DNA of 5,158 nt. Origin: Euryarchaeota archaeon UBA4 (GTDB lineage Archaea > Thermoplasmatota > Poseidoniia > Poseidoniales > Thalassarchaeaceae). Where the stretch lies: NCBI GenBank assembly GCA_002497985.1, contig DAFQ01000015.1:1626-6783 (forward strand), in the 5' to 3' direction. Below the pieces are notes generated by a model, which was given only the letters and a program-made list of their open reading frames with translations, was not told the DNA's origin and made no database searches. Shown piece after piece: positions 1-5,158 of the stretch (its first letter is position 1; each line of letters starts with the position of its first letter). The translations under genes were made by a program, and so were the position numbers.

Positions 1-210
1 GGAGGGGGAGAGTCTTCTGCAATTGACTTGGAAGTCCCATTCCTCGGTGCCTTGCCCTTCGATCCGGGGGTCGTCAGAGGGGGGGACGATGGTGTTCACA
101 GGATAGTCGCTGATCCAGATGGGGCCACTGCCATTGCATTTGACTCGGTAGTAGATGGGATTCTTGAGAAACTCAGCAACAGCGTACACCCAGATGTCAA
201 GATTACCTGA
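1..210 (+). CDS. mrp: Mrp/NBP35 (ApbC) family iron-sulfur cluster carrier ATPase, C-terminal fragment
   Basis: This is the last 69 residues of a gene whose start lies before the window; the frame is open from base 1 to the TGA at 208-210. The fragment begins GGGES and continues with VPFLGALPFDPGVVRGGDDG, which matches the C-terminal signature of Mrp/NBP35 P-loop ATPases (GGGE, VPFLG.IP.DP.V, G.D.G). A closing helix follows (AFDSVVDGILEKL). In this family the nucleotide-binding Walker A motif and the CPxC cluster ligands lie upstream, so they cannot be checked here. Known family role: a cytosolic homodimer that carries a [4Fe-4S] cluster and passes it to apo-proteins. The cluster enzyme NadA is encoded about 2.2 kb away on the other strand; a functional link is possible, but nothing in the sequence demonstrates it. 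A MinD/ParA relative is the main alternative, but the GGGE plus VPFLG combination favours Mrp. Confidence 0.85.
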   Translation, partial: GGGESSAIDLEVPFLGALPFDPGVVRGGDDGVHRIVADPDGATAIAFDSVVDGILEKLSNSVHPDVKIT

Positions 211-272
211 TTCTGGAAATAACCAGCAGGGGTCGACTTCATTGAGGACCCTTATCCCCGGATGTATTGGAA

Positions 273-1634
273 ATGGCAGTAGGCAGTGGCATCTACATCA
301 CCTGGATTACAGGGGCTATACTACTCAGCATAGCGATGATGCCCATATTCAAACCACCTTACGCGAAAGTAAGTGCCGAGGGCTTCATCGACATGTTCAG
401 GAGGTACTGGGCACACATGATTGTAGTGTTCTCGGTATACCTGTGGAAGGACCTTCTGGATGGCTTAGATAGGATCCTTATGGCAAATACACAGTTAGAC
501 ATGACTCCCTATGTGTACGCTATCGAGGGAGACATAGTGCTATGGGTGCAAGAAGGACTCAGAACGCCACTGCTCGACTTTGTTCTAACGCACTTCTATG
601 TAATGGGATTCATGACGGCGACATTCGCCTCATTCCTGTACCCGATATACTTCGATGACAGGCACATGGCTGACAGGGTATCCCTGTCCATGTTCTGGGT
701 TTACATTCTTGCAATCCCATTCTACCTATTCTTCAATGTCAGAGTGACGGGTGACTATATCCCCGCAATGGAAACTGTAGCGTATGACCTAACGCCAGAG
801 ATCCACAACTGGTTCACTAGGATAGACCCATTCACAAACGGGATGCCCAGCTTGCATATCGGCCTCCCCTTCGCCATTTGGTTAACGATGAGTAGGTGGG
901 ACGAAGACGGTCGCTGGAACAAATACAGATCCATTCTCGCTATATTCATCGCCTTCACTGCCTTCTCAATAGTCTACTTGGGGATTCACTGGGTTGCTGA
1001 CATACTCGGCGGAATGTTAGTGGCAATTATTGCAGTCGAGGTCACGGATAGAACTCATGCAGGTGTGTGGAGGGTAGCAGATGAGAGAATATTCACCAGG
1101 AGGCTCGCACGCCTTCTCGATGACCCATCCGCATTTGCAAAAAACGCCTCCTCTGATTTGAGAGAATTGATCAGGCCTTTCAAGGAGCCAAGTAAGAAAC
1201 AAACTAGTCTATTCATCGCATTGCTACTAACTTCCACGGGAACGGTTCTACTCTGGGATGCCACGCATCAGGACTTTCCCGTTGAGGGAGTAGAGTGGCC
1301 AAAGTCCGCAGCGGGCTCAGATGGCTGGTTAGTCGGGGTTGAAGAAGACCCAGAATTGGATGGGATTGATGATATCGAAATCACTGCTTGGAATGTTAGC
1401 GATGAAGTCAGCCATAGACTGGGAGGCGAAGTTTGGAGCGAATCGCCAAATGTGGAGTTATCAGGGTCCTACCTGATTCTCTCTAGTGAACACAGAATAG
1501 ACTTCTATGACTTGGAAAGCAGCTCTCAGGACCCATTCTTCCCAGTTTTCACTAGGAACGAGCAACTTCCCATCATTACCTGCGATATTGGGGTGGATGG
1601 TAATGGCGGGCCACTGGTAGTCATTGTGAACTAA
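273..1634 (+). CDS. PAP2/Aur1-like membrane phosphatase with start of an extracytoplasmic beta-propeller (N-terminal part of a frameshifted gene)
   Basis: The frame encodes 453 residues from the ATG at 273; an in-frame TTG at 267 is the only earlier start after a stop at 243-245, and neither has a clear ribosome site. Hydrophobic segments lie near residues 4-26, 45-60, 99-126, 137-156, 192-206, 219-238 and 240-255. The PAP2 motifs are NGMPSLH (His195) and YLGIHWVAD (His239, Asp243). The PSLH and H-x3-D forms resemble the Aur1/inositol-phosphorylceramide-synthase branch rather than classical PSGH phosphatases, and no KxxxxxxRP motif was seen. The family acts on lipid phosphates or transfers lipid head groups at the outer membrane face; the substrate here is unknown. 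A basic linker (260-310) leads to another helix (311-328). Beta-rich, acidic sequence with TolB/WD-like blade patterns follows. The frame then stops at TAA 1632-1634 in mid-blade, and the fold continues in the next entry. The PAP2 assignment is firm; the activity is inferred. Confidence 0.85.
   Translation: MAVGSGIYITWITGAILLSIAMMPIFKPPYAKVSAEGFIDMFRRYWAHMIVVFSVYLWKDLLDGLDRILMANTQLDMTPYVYAIEGDIVLWVQEGLRTPLLDFVLTHFYVMGFMTATFASFLYPIYFDDRHMADRVSLSMFWVYILAIPFYLFFNVRVTGDYIPAMETVAYDLTPEIHNWFTRIDPFTNGMPSLHIGLPFAIWLTMSRWDEDGRWNKYRSILAIFIAFTAFSIVYLGIHWVADILGGMLVAIIAVEVTDRTHAGVWRVADERIFTRRLARLLDDPSAFAKNASSDLRELIRPFKEPSKKQTSLFIALLLTSTGTVLLWDATHQDFPVEGVEWPKSAAGSDGWLVGVEEDPELDGIDDIEITAWNVSDEVSHRLGGEVWSESPNVELSGSYLILSSEHRIDFYDLESSSQDPFFPVFTRNEQLPIITCDIGVDGNGGPLVVIVN
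1627..1634 (+). other. Frameshift point splitting the PAP2-propeller gene
   Basis: The upstream frame ends ATT GTG AAC TAA, and the downstream frame is open only from 1630, so the shift must fall between 1627 and 1634. Dropping one A at 1629-1630 gives I-V-T-N-E-S-A-I-V-L-D-G; dropping one A at 1633-1634 gives I-V-N-Y-E-S-A-I-V-L-D-G. Either restores a regular beta-propeller blade (PLVVIV then a turn then AIVLDGEQVVTEL). The site has only AA doublets, no long homopolymer and no canonical slippery heptamer. The ATG at 1634-1636 that overlaps the stop opens a frame that closes after four codons, so it is not a translational restart. Confidence 0.7.
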
Positions 1635-1647
1635 TGAGTCGGCAATA

Positions 1648-2382
1648 GTGTTGGATGGAGAACAGGTAGTCACAGAATTGAGCCAAATCGAATACTTCTC
1701 TGACAAGGTCGAAGTCTCTGGAAACTCGATTGCATGGGTTGAATCCAACTCATCATCCCCGACCATTTCAGTCTCTTCCTTCTCCAACCCTCTCACAATT
1801 CAGACCATTTCACTGAATGTTAGAGCCAGCGAATTAGACGACCAGTTCCTTTCCGAATCATCAGAAACTCCAGTGGATTACGGTAGCTCGGCTGTAGTCG
1901 ATATTGCGATGGGGAGTGGGGCGCTCGTAGCTGTAGTGGATGTAGGGCCAGTAAATAGGACGGTTTTCGTTGACATAATCACCGGAGAGCAGACTATCCT
2001 CTCGACCCCTATTTGGGAATCATCATCGCCTAGCGTAGATCACGGATTCGTAGCGTTCCTACAGATTCCAAGATTCGACCCATCTGGGAACTCTGGTGAC
2101 TCACCCGGGACAAACCAAGTGTATCTGTATGAAATATCACTGAATCAGACCAGACAGATATCTTTCGACGAAGAAAGAAGCCATTCAAGCCCCCATGTTC
2201 TAATGGGTGGAATCGGGTGGATCGTCACGGACTCAGAGGGCGATTCAGAGCTAAACTGGCATGACCTAGAGGAAACTTTCGAGCCATACTCGTCCGTCCT
2301 CCTACAAACATCGACAGTACTGATGATACCATTGCTCTTCATCTGGGCAAGTCAGAACCAGTCAGAGAGAAAGAAGAAATAG
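1648..2382 (+). CDS. C-terminal half of the PAP2-linked beta-propeller protein, membrane-anchored (frameshifted continuation)
   Basis: This frame encodes 244 residues from a GTG at 1648, but it is already open from 1630, directly after a TGA at 1627-1629. It has no signal peptide or N-terminal helix. It holds repeated propeller-type blades at about residues 21-57, 83-120, 127-172 and 180-208. The last two have the TolB-like pattern SP.V...G.+.(F/W), with NQVYLYEISLNQTRQIS as the clearest outer strands. A transmembrane helix at about 217-235 precedes the tail SERKKK, so the positive-inside rule puts the tail in the cytoplasm and the propeller outside. Three N-x-S/T sequons (N34, N103, N166) fit a surface location. 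Translated alone it would lack an export signal and begin inside a blade, so it is best read as the rest of the upstream gene. Joined through 1630 the product is about 702 residues with roughly seven blades. Ligand or partner is unknown. Confidence 0.7.
   Translation: MLDGEQVVTELSQIEYFSDKVEVSGNSIAWVESNSSSPTISVSSFSNPLTIQTISLNVRASELDDQFLSESSETPVDYGSSAVVDIAMGSGALVAVVDVGPVNRTVFVDIITGEQTILSTPIWESSSPSVDHGFVAFLQIPRFDPSGNSGDSPGTNQVYLYEISLNQTRQISFDEERSHSSPHVLMGGIGWIVTDSEGDSELNWHDLEETFEPYSSVLLQTSTVLMIPLLFIWASQNQSERKKK
2364..2379 (-). terminator. Possible T-rich terminator of nadA (read on the - strand)
   Basis: Just past the nadA stop, the - strand reads ATTTCTTCTTTCTCTC, a T-rich tract of the kind that can end archaeal transcription without a hairpin. 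It is the reverse complement of the Glu-Arg-Lys-Lys-Lys codons closing the convergent membrane protein gene. The longest T run is only three, so this is weak evidence and the tract may simply reflect the Lys-rich tail. Confidence 0.22.
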
Positions 2383-3459
2383 CTACTCTGCCAACCTGAA
2401 CATCTCTTCGAGATTCCTCTGTGCACGTGCAATAATTTCCTGGTCGATCTCGATAATTTGATCAGCACGCGGCTCCTTTAGTGCCTGCAGTATGTCTTCC
2501 AGCTGTGTCGCCTTCATGTGCCTACACATCACACACGCACCGAACAAGTTGAGTTCTGAATCCGTTTCTGCAAGTACCCGCTCTGCAGTTCCACATTCAG
2601 TGATAAGCATAACATTCGGGCGATTCAGAGAGCCGAGCCTTACTGCCTCATTGATCAACTTCTCCGAAGAGCCAACAAAATCAGCCTCCTCTAGGACATC
2701 GGCACCGCATTCCGGATGCGCCAGAACCGAGACTTCTTCGCCTATCTGCTTCCTCCAGTGACGAACTTTCTCACCAGTGAATGTGGCATGAACCTCGCAT
2801 TCCCCATCGAAAACAATGACCTCCTTCCTTCCTTCCAGTGACTTCTGCAAATGAGCGCCCATGAATCGATCAGGCACGAATATCAGACGATCCCCGGGGA
2901 GCCTTTCACAAATTCGTAAGTAATTGCTGCTCGTCACGCTGACATCGCATTCCGCTTTCACAGCTGCAGTGGTGTTGATGTAACAAGCAACCGGAACGCC
3001 TGGATATTGAGTTTTCAAATCCCTAACATCCTGTGCCGTAATTCCATCTGAAAGGCTGCAACCAGCTTCTGGGGATGGATGAATAACGGTCTTGTGCGGA
3101 CTCACAATTTTTGCAGTTTCGGCCATGAATCTTACACTGGAGAATAATATCGTCATTTGAGGGGCATCACGTGCTGCCTTGGACAACGTGTATGAGTCGG
3201 CGACCTCATCCGCAACTCCGTAAATGATATCGGGAGTTTGGTATGAATGGGCGATTAGGAATACGTCCCTCTCTTCCTTCAGCCTATTTATTTCAAGAGT
3301 CAAAGGGGCGATTGTTCGGCAGGCCTCTATCGGCCATCTGTGAAGCTGCTGGATGGCCCCTTGCAAACGAATTGCCTCTGCCTCTATCTCCTCCTCCGAG
3401 AAGTCACCCGGATCTACCTGGGAATTCGGCAGCGGTATGGTCGGCAGAGTCAGACTCAT
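2383..3459 (-). CDS. nadA: Quinolinate synthase NadA
   Basis: The product (358 residues) condenses iminoaspartate with dihydroxyacetone phosphate to quinolinate in de novo NAD synthesis, using an oxygen-sensitive [4Fe-4S] cluster in the cytosol. Likely cluster ligands are Cys134 (AGCSLSD), Cys221 (GECEVH) and Cys312 (CVMCRHMK); the 87-residue gap between the first two is typical of the family. Active-site stretches follow in order: AHSYQ (His71, Tyr73), DSYTL (Ser89), FMAETAKI, CYINTTA (Tyr160, Asn162), TSSN (Ser177), His224, HPEC (His248, Glu250) and GSS (264-265). Some positions vary from the common form (AHNYQ to AHSYQ, GDSL to ADSY, GST to GSS). About 60 residues precede the first core strand, including an acidic, probably helical segment. 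The ATG at 3459 is the first clear start in frame. The gene is convergent with the propeller gene (stops abut) and divergent from bud32. Its partner, NadB or aspartate dehydrogenase, is not in the window. Confidence 0.95.
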   Translation of the reverse strand: MSLTLPTIPLPNSQVDPGDFSEEEIEAEAIRLQGAIQQLHRWPIEACRTIAPLTLEINRLKEERDVFLIAHSYQTPDIIYGVADEVADSYTLSKAARDAPQMTILFSSVRFMAETAKIVSPHKTVIHPSPEAGCSLSDGITAQDVRDLKTQYPGVPVACYINTTAAVKAECDVSVTSSNYLRICERLPGDRLIFVPDRFMGAHLQKSLEGRKEVIVFDGECEVHATFTGEKVRHWRKQIGEEVSVLAHPECGADVLEEADFVGSSEKLINEAVRLGSLNRPNVMLITECGTAERVLAETDSELNLFGACVMCRHMKATQLEDILQALKEPRADQIIEIDQEIIARAQRNLEEMFRLAE

Positions 3460-3473
3460 CCGTTTTTTCCGTC
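3460..3473. promoter_or_regulatory. Very short divergent spacer between nadA and bud32
   Basis: Only 14 bases, with a run of six T at 3463-3468, separate the nadA ATG from the first likely bud32 ATG. On the nadA strand this reads GACGGAAAAAACGG just before ATG, a purine-rich stretch that could serve as a weak ribosome site. I see no convincing TATA/BRE element in the spacer. Promoters for both genes would therefore have to lie within the opposite gene's first codons, or bud32 starts later (3495 or 3513). Confidence 0.3.
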
Positions 3474-4178
3474 ATGTGCAACCGCTTTCAAGGTATGCGG
3501 CCTCCCGATGGCATGGCCGGAGCACAATATAGCCCTTGGTCTCTGGAAAATAAGATACATGAGGGGGCCGAGGCAGTTGTCTTCAAGGGAGAATGGCTCG
3601 GCAATCCAGCGGTGCTGAAGTTACGAAAGCCGAAGGGATACAGGCATCCCCATCTGGATAAAAGACTGACAAAAAGTAGGATGGCAGTGGAGGCAAGGGC
3701 CCTCTCCCGTTTGCAGAAGAGAAGCTTCCCCTCCCCATCGTTACTCCATATTGATAATCAAGATTCCCTGATCATCATTTCTGAAATAGACGGCTCTACA
3801 CTGTTCGAAGTAATGACCTCAGGGCAGTTGAAAGACGGCATGCTCCACAGAGTCGGAGAAACAATCCGCAGGATGCACGAGCTGGGAGTTTCCCATGGGG
3901 ACCTGACCTCACACAATATCATGGTAGATGAACAGGGGGTTGTCTCACTAATCGACTTCGGATTGGCAAAGATATCGCCAGAGTTGGAGAATCTAGGCCA
4001 GGATCTACAAGTATTGAACGAGTGCCTAACAGCCAGCCATTCCGATTATCCCGGCTCCATAGAGGAAGTGGTATCGGGATACTCATCACTCAGAAATAAC
4101 GCTTCGGAAATATCCGACCCCACTGAAGTCATACGACGCTTTGATGAGATTCGAAACAGAGTGAGATATCTGGGGTAG
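3474..4178 (+). CDS. bud32: Bud32 (KEOPS complex) atypical serine/threonine kinase/ATPase
   Basis: Bud32 is the small RIO-like kinase/ATPase of the KEOPS complex, which with Kae1 makes N6-threonylcarbamoyladenosine (t6A) at position 37 of ANN-decoding tRNAs. From the ATG at 3474 the product has 234 residues, close to the usual stand-alone size. The glycine-poor loop is EGAEAVVF (30-37), followed by Lys49 (AVLKLR), the Bud32 hallmark KGYRHPHLD (54-62), Glu73 (VEARAL), the catalytic HGDLTSHN (Asp143, Asn148) and DFGLA (Asp161). The C-terminus RNRVRYLG gives the family's R.RY ending. Kae1 is fused to Bud32 in some archaea, but it is neither fused nor present here. Starts at 3495 and 3513 are also possible; 3513 would leave 17 residues before GAEA, closer to shorter homologues. 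The frame stays open upstream to 3243, but that part is antisense to nadA and not kinase-like. Tandem stops TAG TAA end it, and rdgB follows after 4 bases. Confidence 0.93.
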   Translation: MCNRFQGMRPPDGMAGAQYSPWSLENKIHEGAEAVVFKGEWLGNPAVLKLRKPKGYRHPHLDKRLTKSRMAVEARALSRLQKRSFPSPSLLHIDNQDSLIIISEIDGSTLFEVMTSGQLKDGMLHRVGETIRRMHELGVSHGDLTSHNIMVDEQGVVSLIDFGLAKISPELENLGQDLQVLNECLTASHSDYPGSIEEVVSGYSSLRNNASEISDPTEVIRRFDEIRNRVRYLG

Positions 4179-4182
4179 TAAC

Positions 4183-4776
4183 ATGAAAATATTTTTCGTT
4201 ACAGGGAACAAAGGAAAACTCCTCGAGGCAAGTGAACTATTGGGGCCTTTGGGTCACAATGTAGTTCAATTCGCCCACAATGGAGTAATTCCAGAATTTT
4301 CAGAACCCCAATCTGAGGGAATAGAGGAAGTAGCAATTTCCAAGATGGAACAGGCACTTGGGATGATTCCAGGGGAAATTGATTCAGATTCGGCAGTCAT
4401 TGTTGAGGATGCAGGACTATTCATAGGTTCTTTGGGGGGATTTCCCGGGCCTTACTCATCCTATGTGGAGGACAAATTGGGATTGGACGGCATTCTCAGG
4501 TTGATGGAAGGCAAAACTAATCGGAATGCGGAATACAGGGCAGTCGTCGCTTTCCACCACGATGGAATCACCCATACTTTCAGAGGGGCCTGTGAGGGCT
4601 CAATAGGTTCGGAGAAAAGGGGAGATGGCGGATTCGGCTACGATCCAATTTTCATTCCAAGATCCTCCAATGGGCGCACATGTGCAGAGATGACAGCATC
4701 TGAGAAGTCGGTAATCTCGCATAGGGGAGAGGCCCTGAGAAAGTTGCTTGAGTTCATTTCTCTCCCGTCAACGTGA
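4183..4776 (+). CDS. rdgB: XTP/dITP diphosphatase, RdgB/HAM1 family
   Basis: The product (197 residues, normal family length) hydrolyses the deaminated purine nucleotides dITP, ITP and XTP to monophosphates plus pyrophosphate, keeping them out of DNA and RNA. All family motifs are present: TGNKGK (7-12) for triphosphate binding, VEDAGL with Glu75 and Asp76 for metal and catalysis, GFPGPYSS (86-93), RGDGGFGYDPIF (146-157), AEM (168-170) and SHRGEA (179-184). The usual EKN before the SHR motif reads EKS (Ser176), a mild substitution. The ATG at 4183 lies 4 bases after the bud32 stop, with a GGGGT about seven bases ahead as a weak ribosome site inside the bud32 end. This spacing indicates co-transcription with bud32. 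As I recall, the two genes are neighbours in other archaea too, but I could not search for this. The protein should be a cytosolic homodimer. Confidence 0.95.
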   Translation: MKIFFVTGNKGKLLEASELLGPLGHNVVQFAHNGVIPEFSEPQSEGIEEVAISKMEQALGMIPGEIDSDSAVIVEDAGLFIGSLGGFPGPYSSYVEDKLGLDGILRLMEGKTNRNAEYRAVVAFHHDGITHTFRGACEGSIGSEKRGDGGFGYDPIFIPRSSNGRTCAEMTASEKSVISHRGEALRKLLEFISLPST

Positions 4777-4802
4777 AGTCTCACCCCCTCCTCTCAAACC
4801 CC

Positions 4803-4806
4803 GGAG
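4803..4806 (+). promoter_or_regulatory. Ribosome binding site GGAG for the 3'-terminal membrane protein gene
   Basis: GGAG stands five bases before the ATG at 4812 (spacer ATAAC), a good Shine-Dalgarno match. It fixes the start of the last gene in a frame that is also open further upstream. The rest of the 35-base gap after rdgB is pyrimidine-rich, with no visible TATA box or T-run terminator. Confidence 0.55.
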
Positions 4807-4811
4807 ATAAC

Positions 4812-5158
4812 ATGGCCTCGCTCACCCGCATGATCAATTGGACCGCTCTTGTAGCAGGTACAGGGCTATTCCTGATGTTCCAGGGAGAGGTTGATTTGCC
4901 CCTAAGAATCGCAGGCGCAACGGTCCTCCTCGCACTCGCATCCCTGCTAATCTTCACGGGTAGAGCCCCTATCCAGAGGCCCACTGTGGAAATGGGGGAA
5001 TCCGATGATGAAGAGATCGATGAACCCGACCCTGTCACTTTGGAGGGAACTGTGGAGATTCCCCAAGATGAGGGGATGAGGAGGTCCAGGGGAAGGAAAC
5101 AGGCCCCTCCCATGCCAATCCCCCCCTCTCCTGTGGTAATGCCGCCCCCTGATCCATC
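4812..5158 (+). CDS. Small two-helix membrane protein with acidic and proline-rich tail, truncated by the window end
   Basis: I do not recognise a family. The frame is open from the ATG at 4812, which has a well-placed GGAG, to the last base, giving 115 residues without a stop. Two hydrophobic segments form a hairpin (about 8-23 and 31-50), joined by the short acidic loop QGEVD. The charge pattern (Arg6 before, Arg51 and Arg56 after) suggests both ends are cytoplasmic. An acidic stretch follows (MGESDDEEIDEPDP, 61-74), then a basic patch (RRSRGRK, 90-96), then a Pro/Met-rich run (99-115) continuing past the window. Such a tail is probably disordered or a linker to a further domain. It sits 35 bases after rdgB on the same strand with no terminator between, so it may be the third gene of that unit. 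The opposite strand is also open here, but reads as low-complexity Ser-rich sequence. Confidence 0.6.
   Translation, partial: MASLTRMINWTALVAGTGLFLMFQGEVDLPLRIAGATVLLALASLLIFTGRAPIQRPTVEMGESDDEEIDEPDPVTLEGTVEIPQDEGMRRSRGRKQAPPMPIPPSPVVMPPPDP

Noticed and set aside
211..272. Gap between mrp and the PAP2 gene as a promoter
   Set aside because: I found no TATA-like element or ribosome site at a convincing distance; GAGGA at 244-248 is too far from either candidate start. It may be a plain spacer within one transcript.
155..472. Plus-strand open frame across the mrp end and the PAP2 start
   Set aside because: It overlaps both supported genes in another frame, and the His/Gly/Ser-rich translation shows no family signature or helices.
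1461..1796. Minus-strand open frame of 111 codons spanning the frameshift point
   Set aside because: It lies opposite convincing beta-propeller sequence in both + frames, has no recognisable motif and has no promoter or ribosome site.
3463..3468. Run of six T as an archaeal terminator
   Set aside because: On the + strand it sits just upstream of bud32, with no + strand gene ending nearby. It is more likely part of the divergent start region.
3243..3473. Upstream extension of the bud32 frame by about 77 residues
   Set aside because: It lies antisense to the start of nadA and shows no kinase features. Bud32 proteins are usually a little over 200 residues, which fits a start at 3474 or later.
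4781..5113. Minus-strand open frame of 110 codons opposite the last gene
   Set aside because: The translation is Ser-rich low complexity with no recognisable domain. The + strand frame has a good GGAG-ATG start, clear transmembrane helices and stays open to the window end.

Overview
The window looks like a compact piece of archaeal chromosome, most likely from an uncultivated euryarchaeon of the marine Thermoplasmatota / Poseidoniales (Marine Group II) kind. Directly visible: a stand-alone Bud32 (KEOPS kinase) of archaeal type, an Mrp/NBP35-type ATPase tail, a three-cysteine NadA, mid-range base composition, and almost no intergenic space. The lineage is inferred from gene content and style and was not tested by phylogeny. 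There are no RNA genes, CRISPR arrays, insertion sequences or long repeats, and no gene-free stretch as long as 300 bases.

Left part, all on the + strand (1-2382). The window opens inside the end of an Mrp/NBP35 (ApbC) iron-sulfur carrier ATPase (1-210). After about 60 bases comes a membrane protein with a PAP2/Aur1-like lipid phosphatase (or phosphotransferase) core (273-1634). Its C-terminal part runs out of the membrane into a beta-propeller, and a stop at 1632-1634 interrupts it. The propeller resumes without loss in another frame (open from 1630, usable GTG at 1648) and ends at 2382 with a transmembrane anchor and a Lys-rich tail. The two frames read best as one protein of about 700 residues split by a one-base frameshift, caused by mutation, assembly error or, less likely, recoding.

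Middle (2383-3459, - strand). nadA encodes quinolinate synthase, the [4Fe-4S] enzyme of de novo NAD synthesis. Its stop codon directly abuts the propeller gene's stop (TAG|CTA, zero bases between). Its start lies only 14 bases from the first likely start of the divergent kinase gene.

Right part, + strand (3474-5158). bud32 (tRNA t6A modification, KEOPS) is followed after 4 bases by rdgB (XTP/dITP diphosphatase). After 35 bases comes a small two-helix membrane protein with an acidic and then proline-rich cytoplasmic tail, cut by the window edge. These three probably form one transcription unit.

Functionally most of the window is housekeeping: Fe-S delivery, NAD synthesis, tRNA modification and nucleotide-pool cleaning. 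The least ordinary item is the PAP2-plus-propeller membrane protein.
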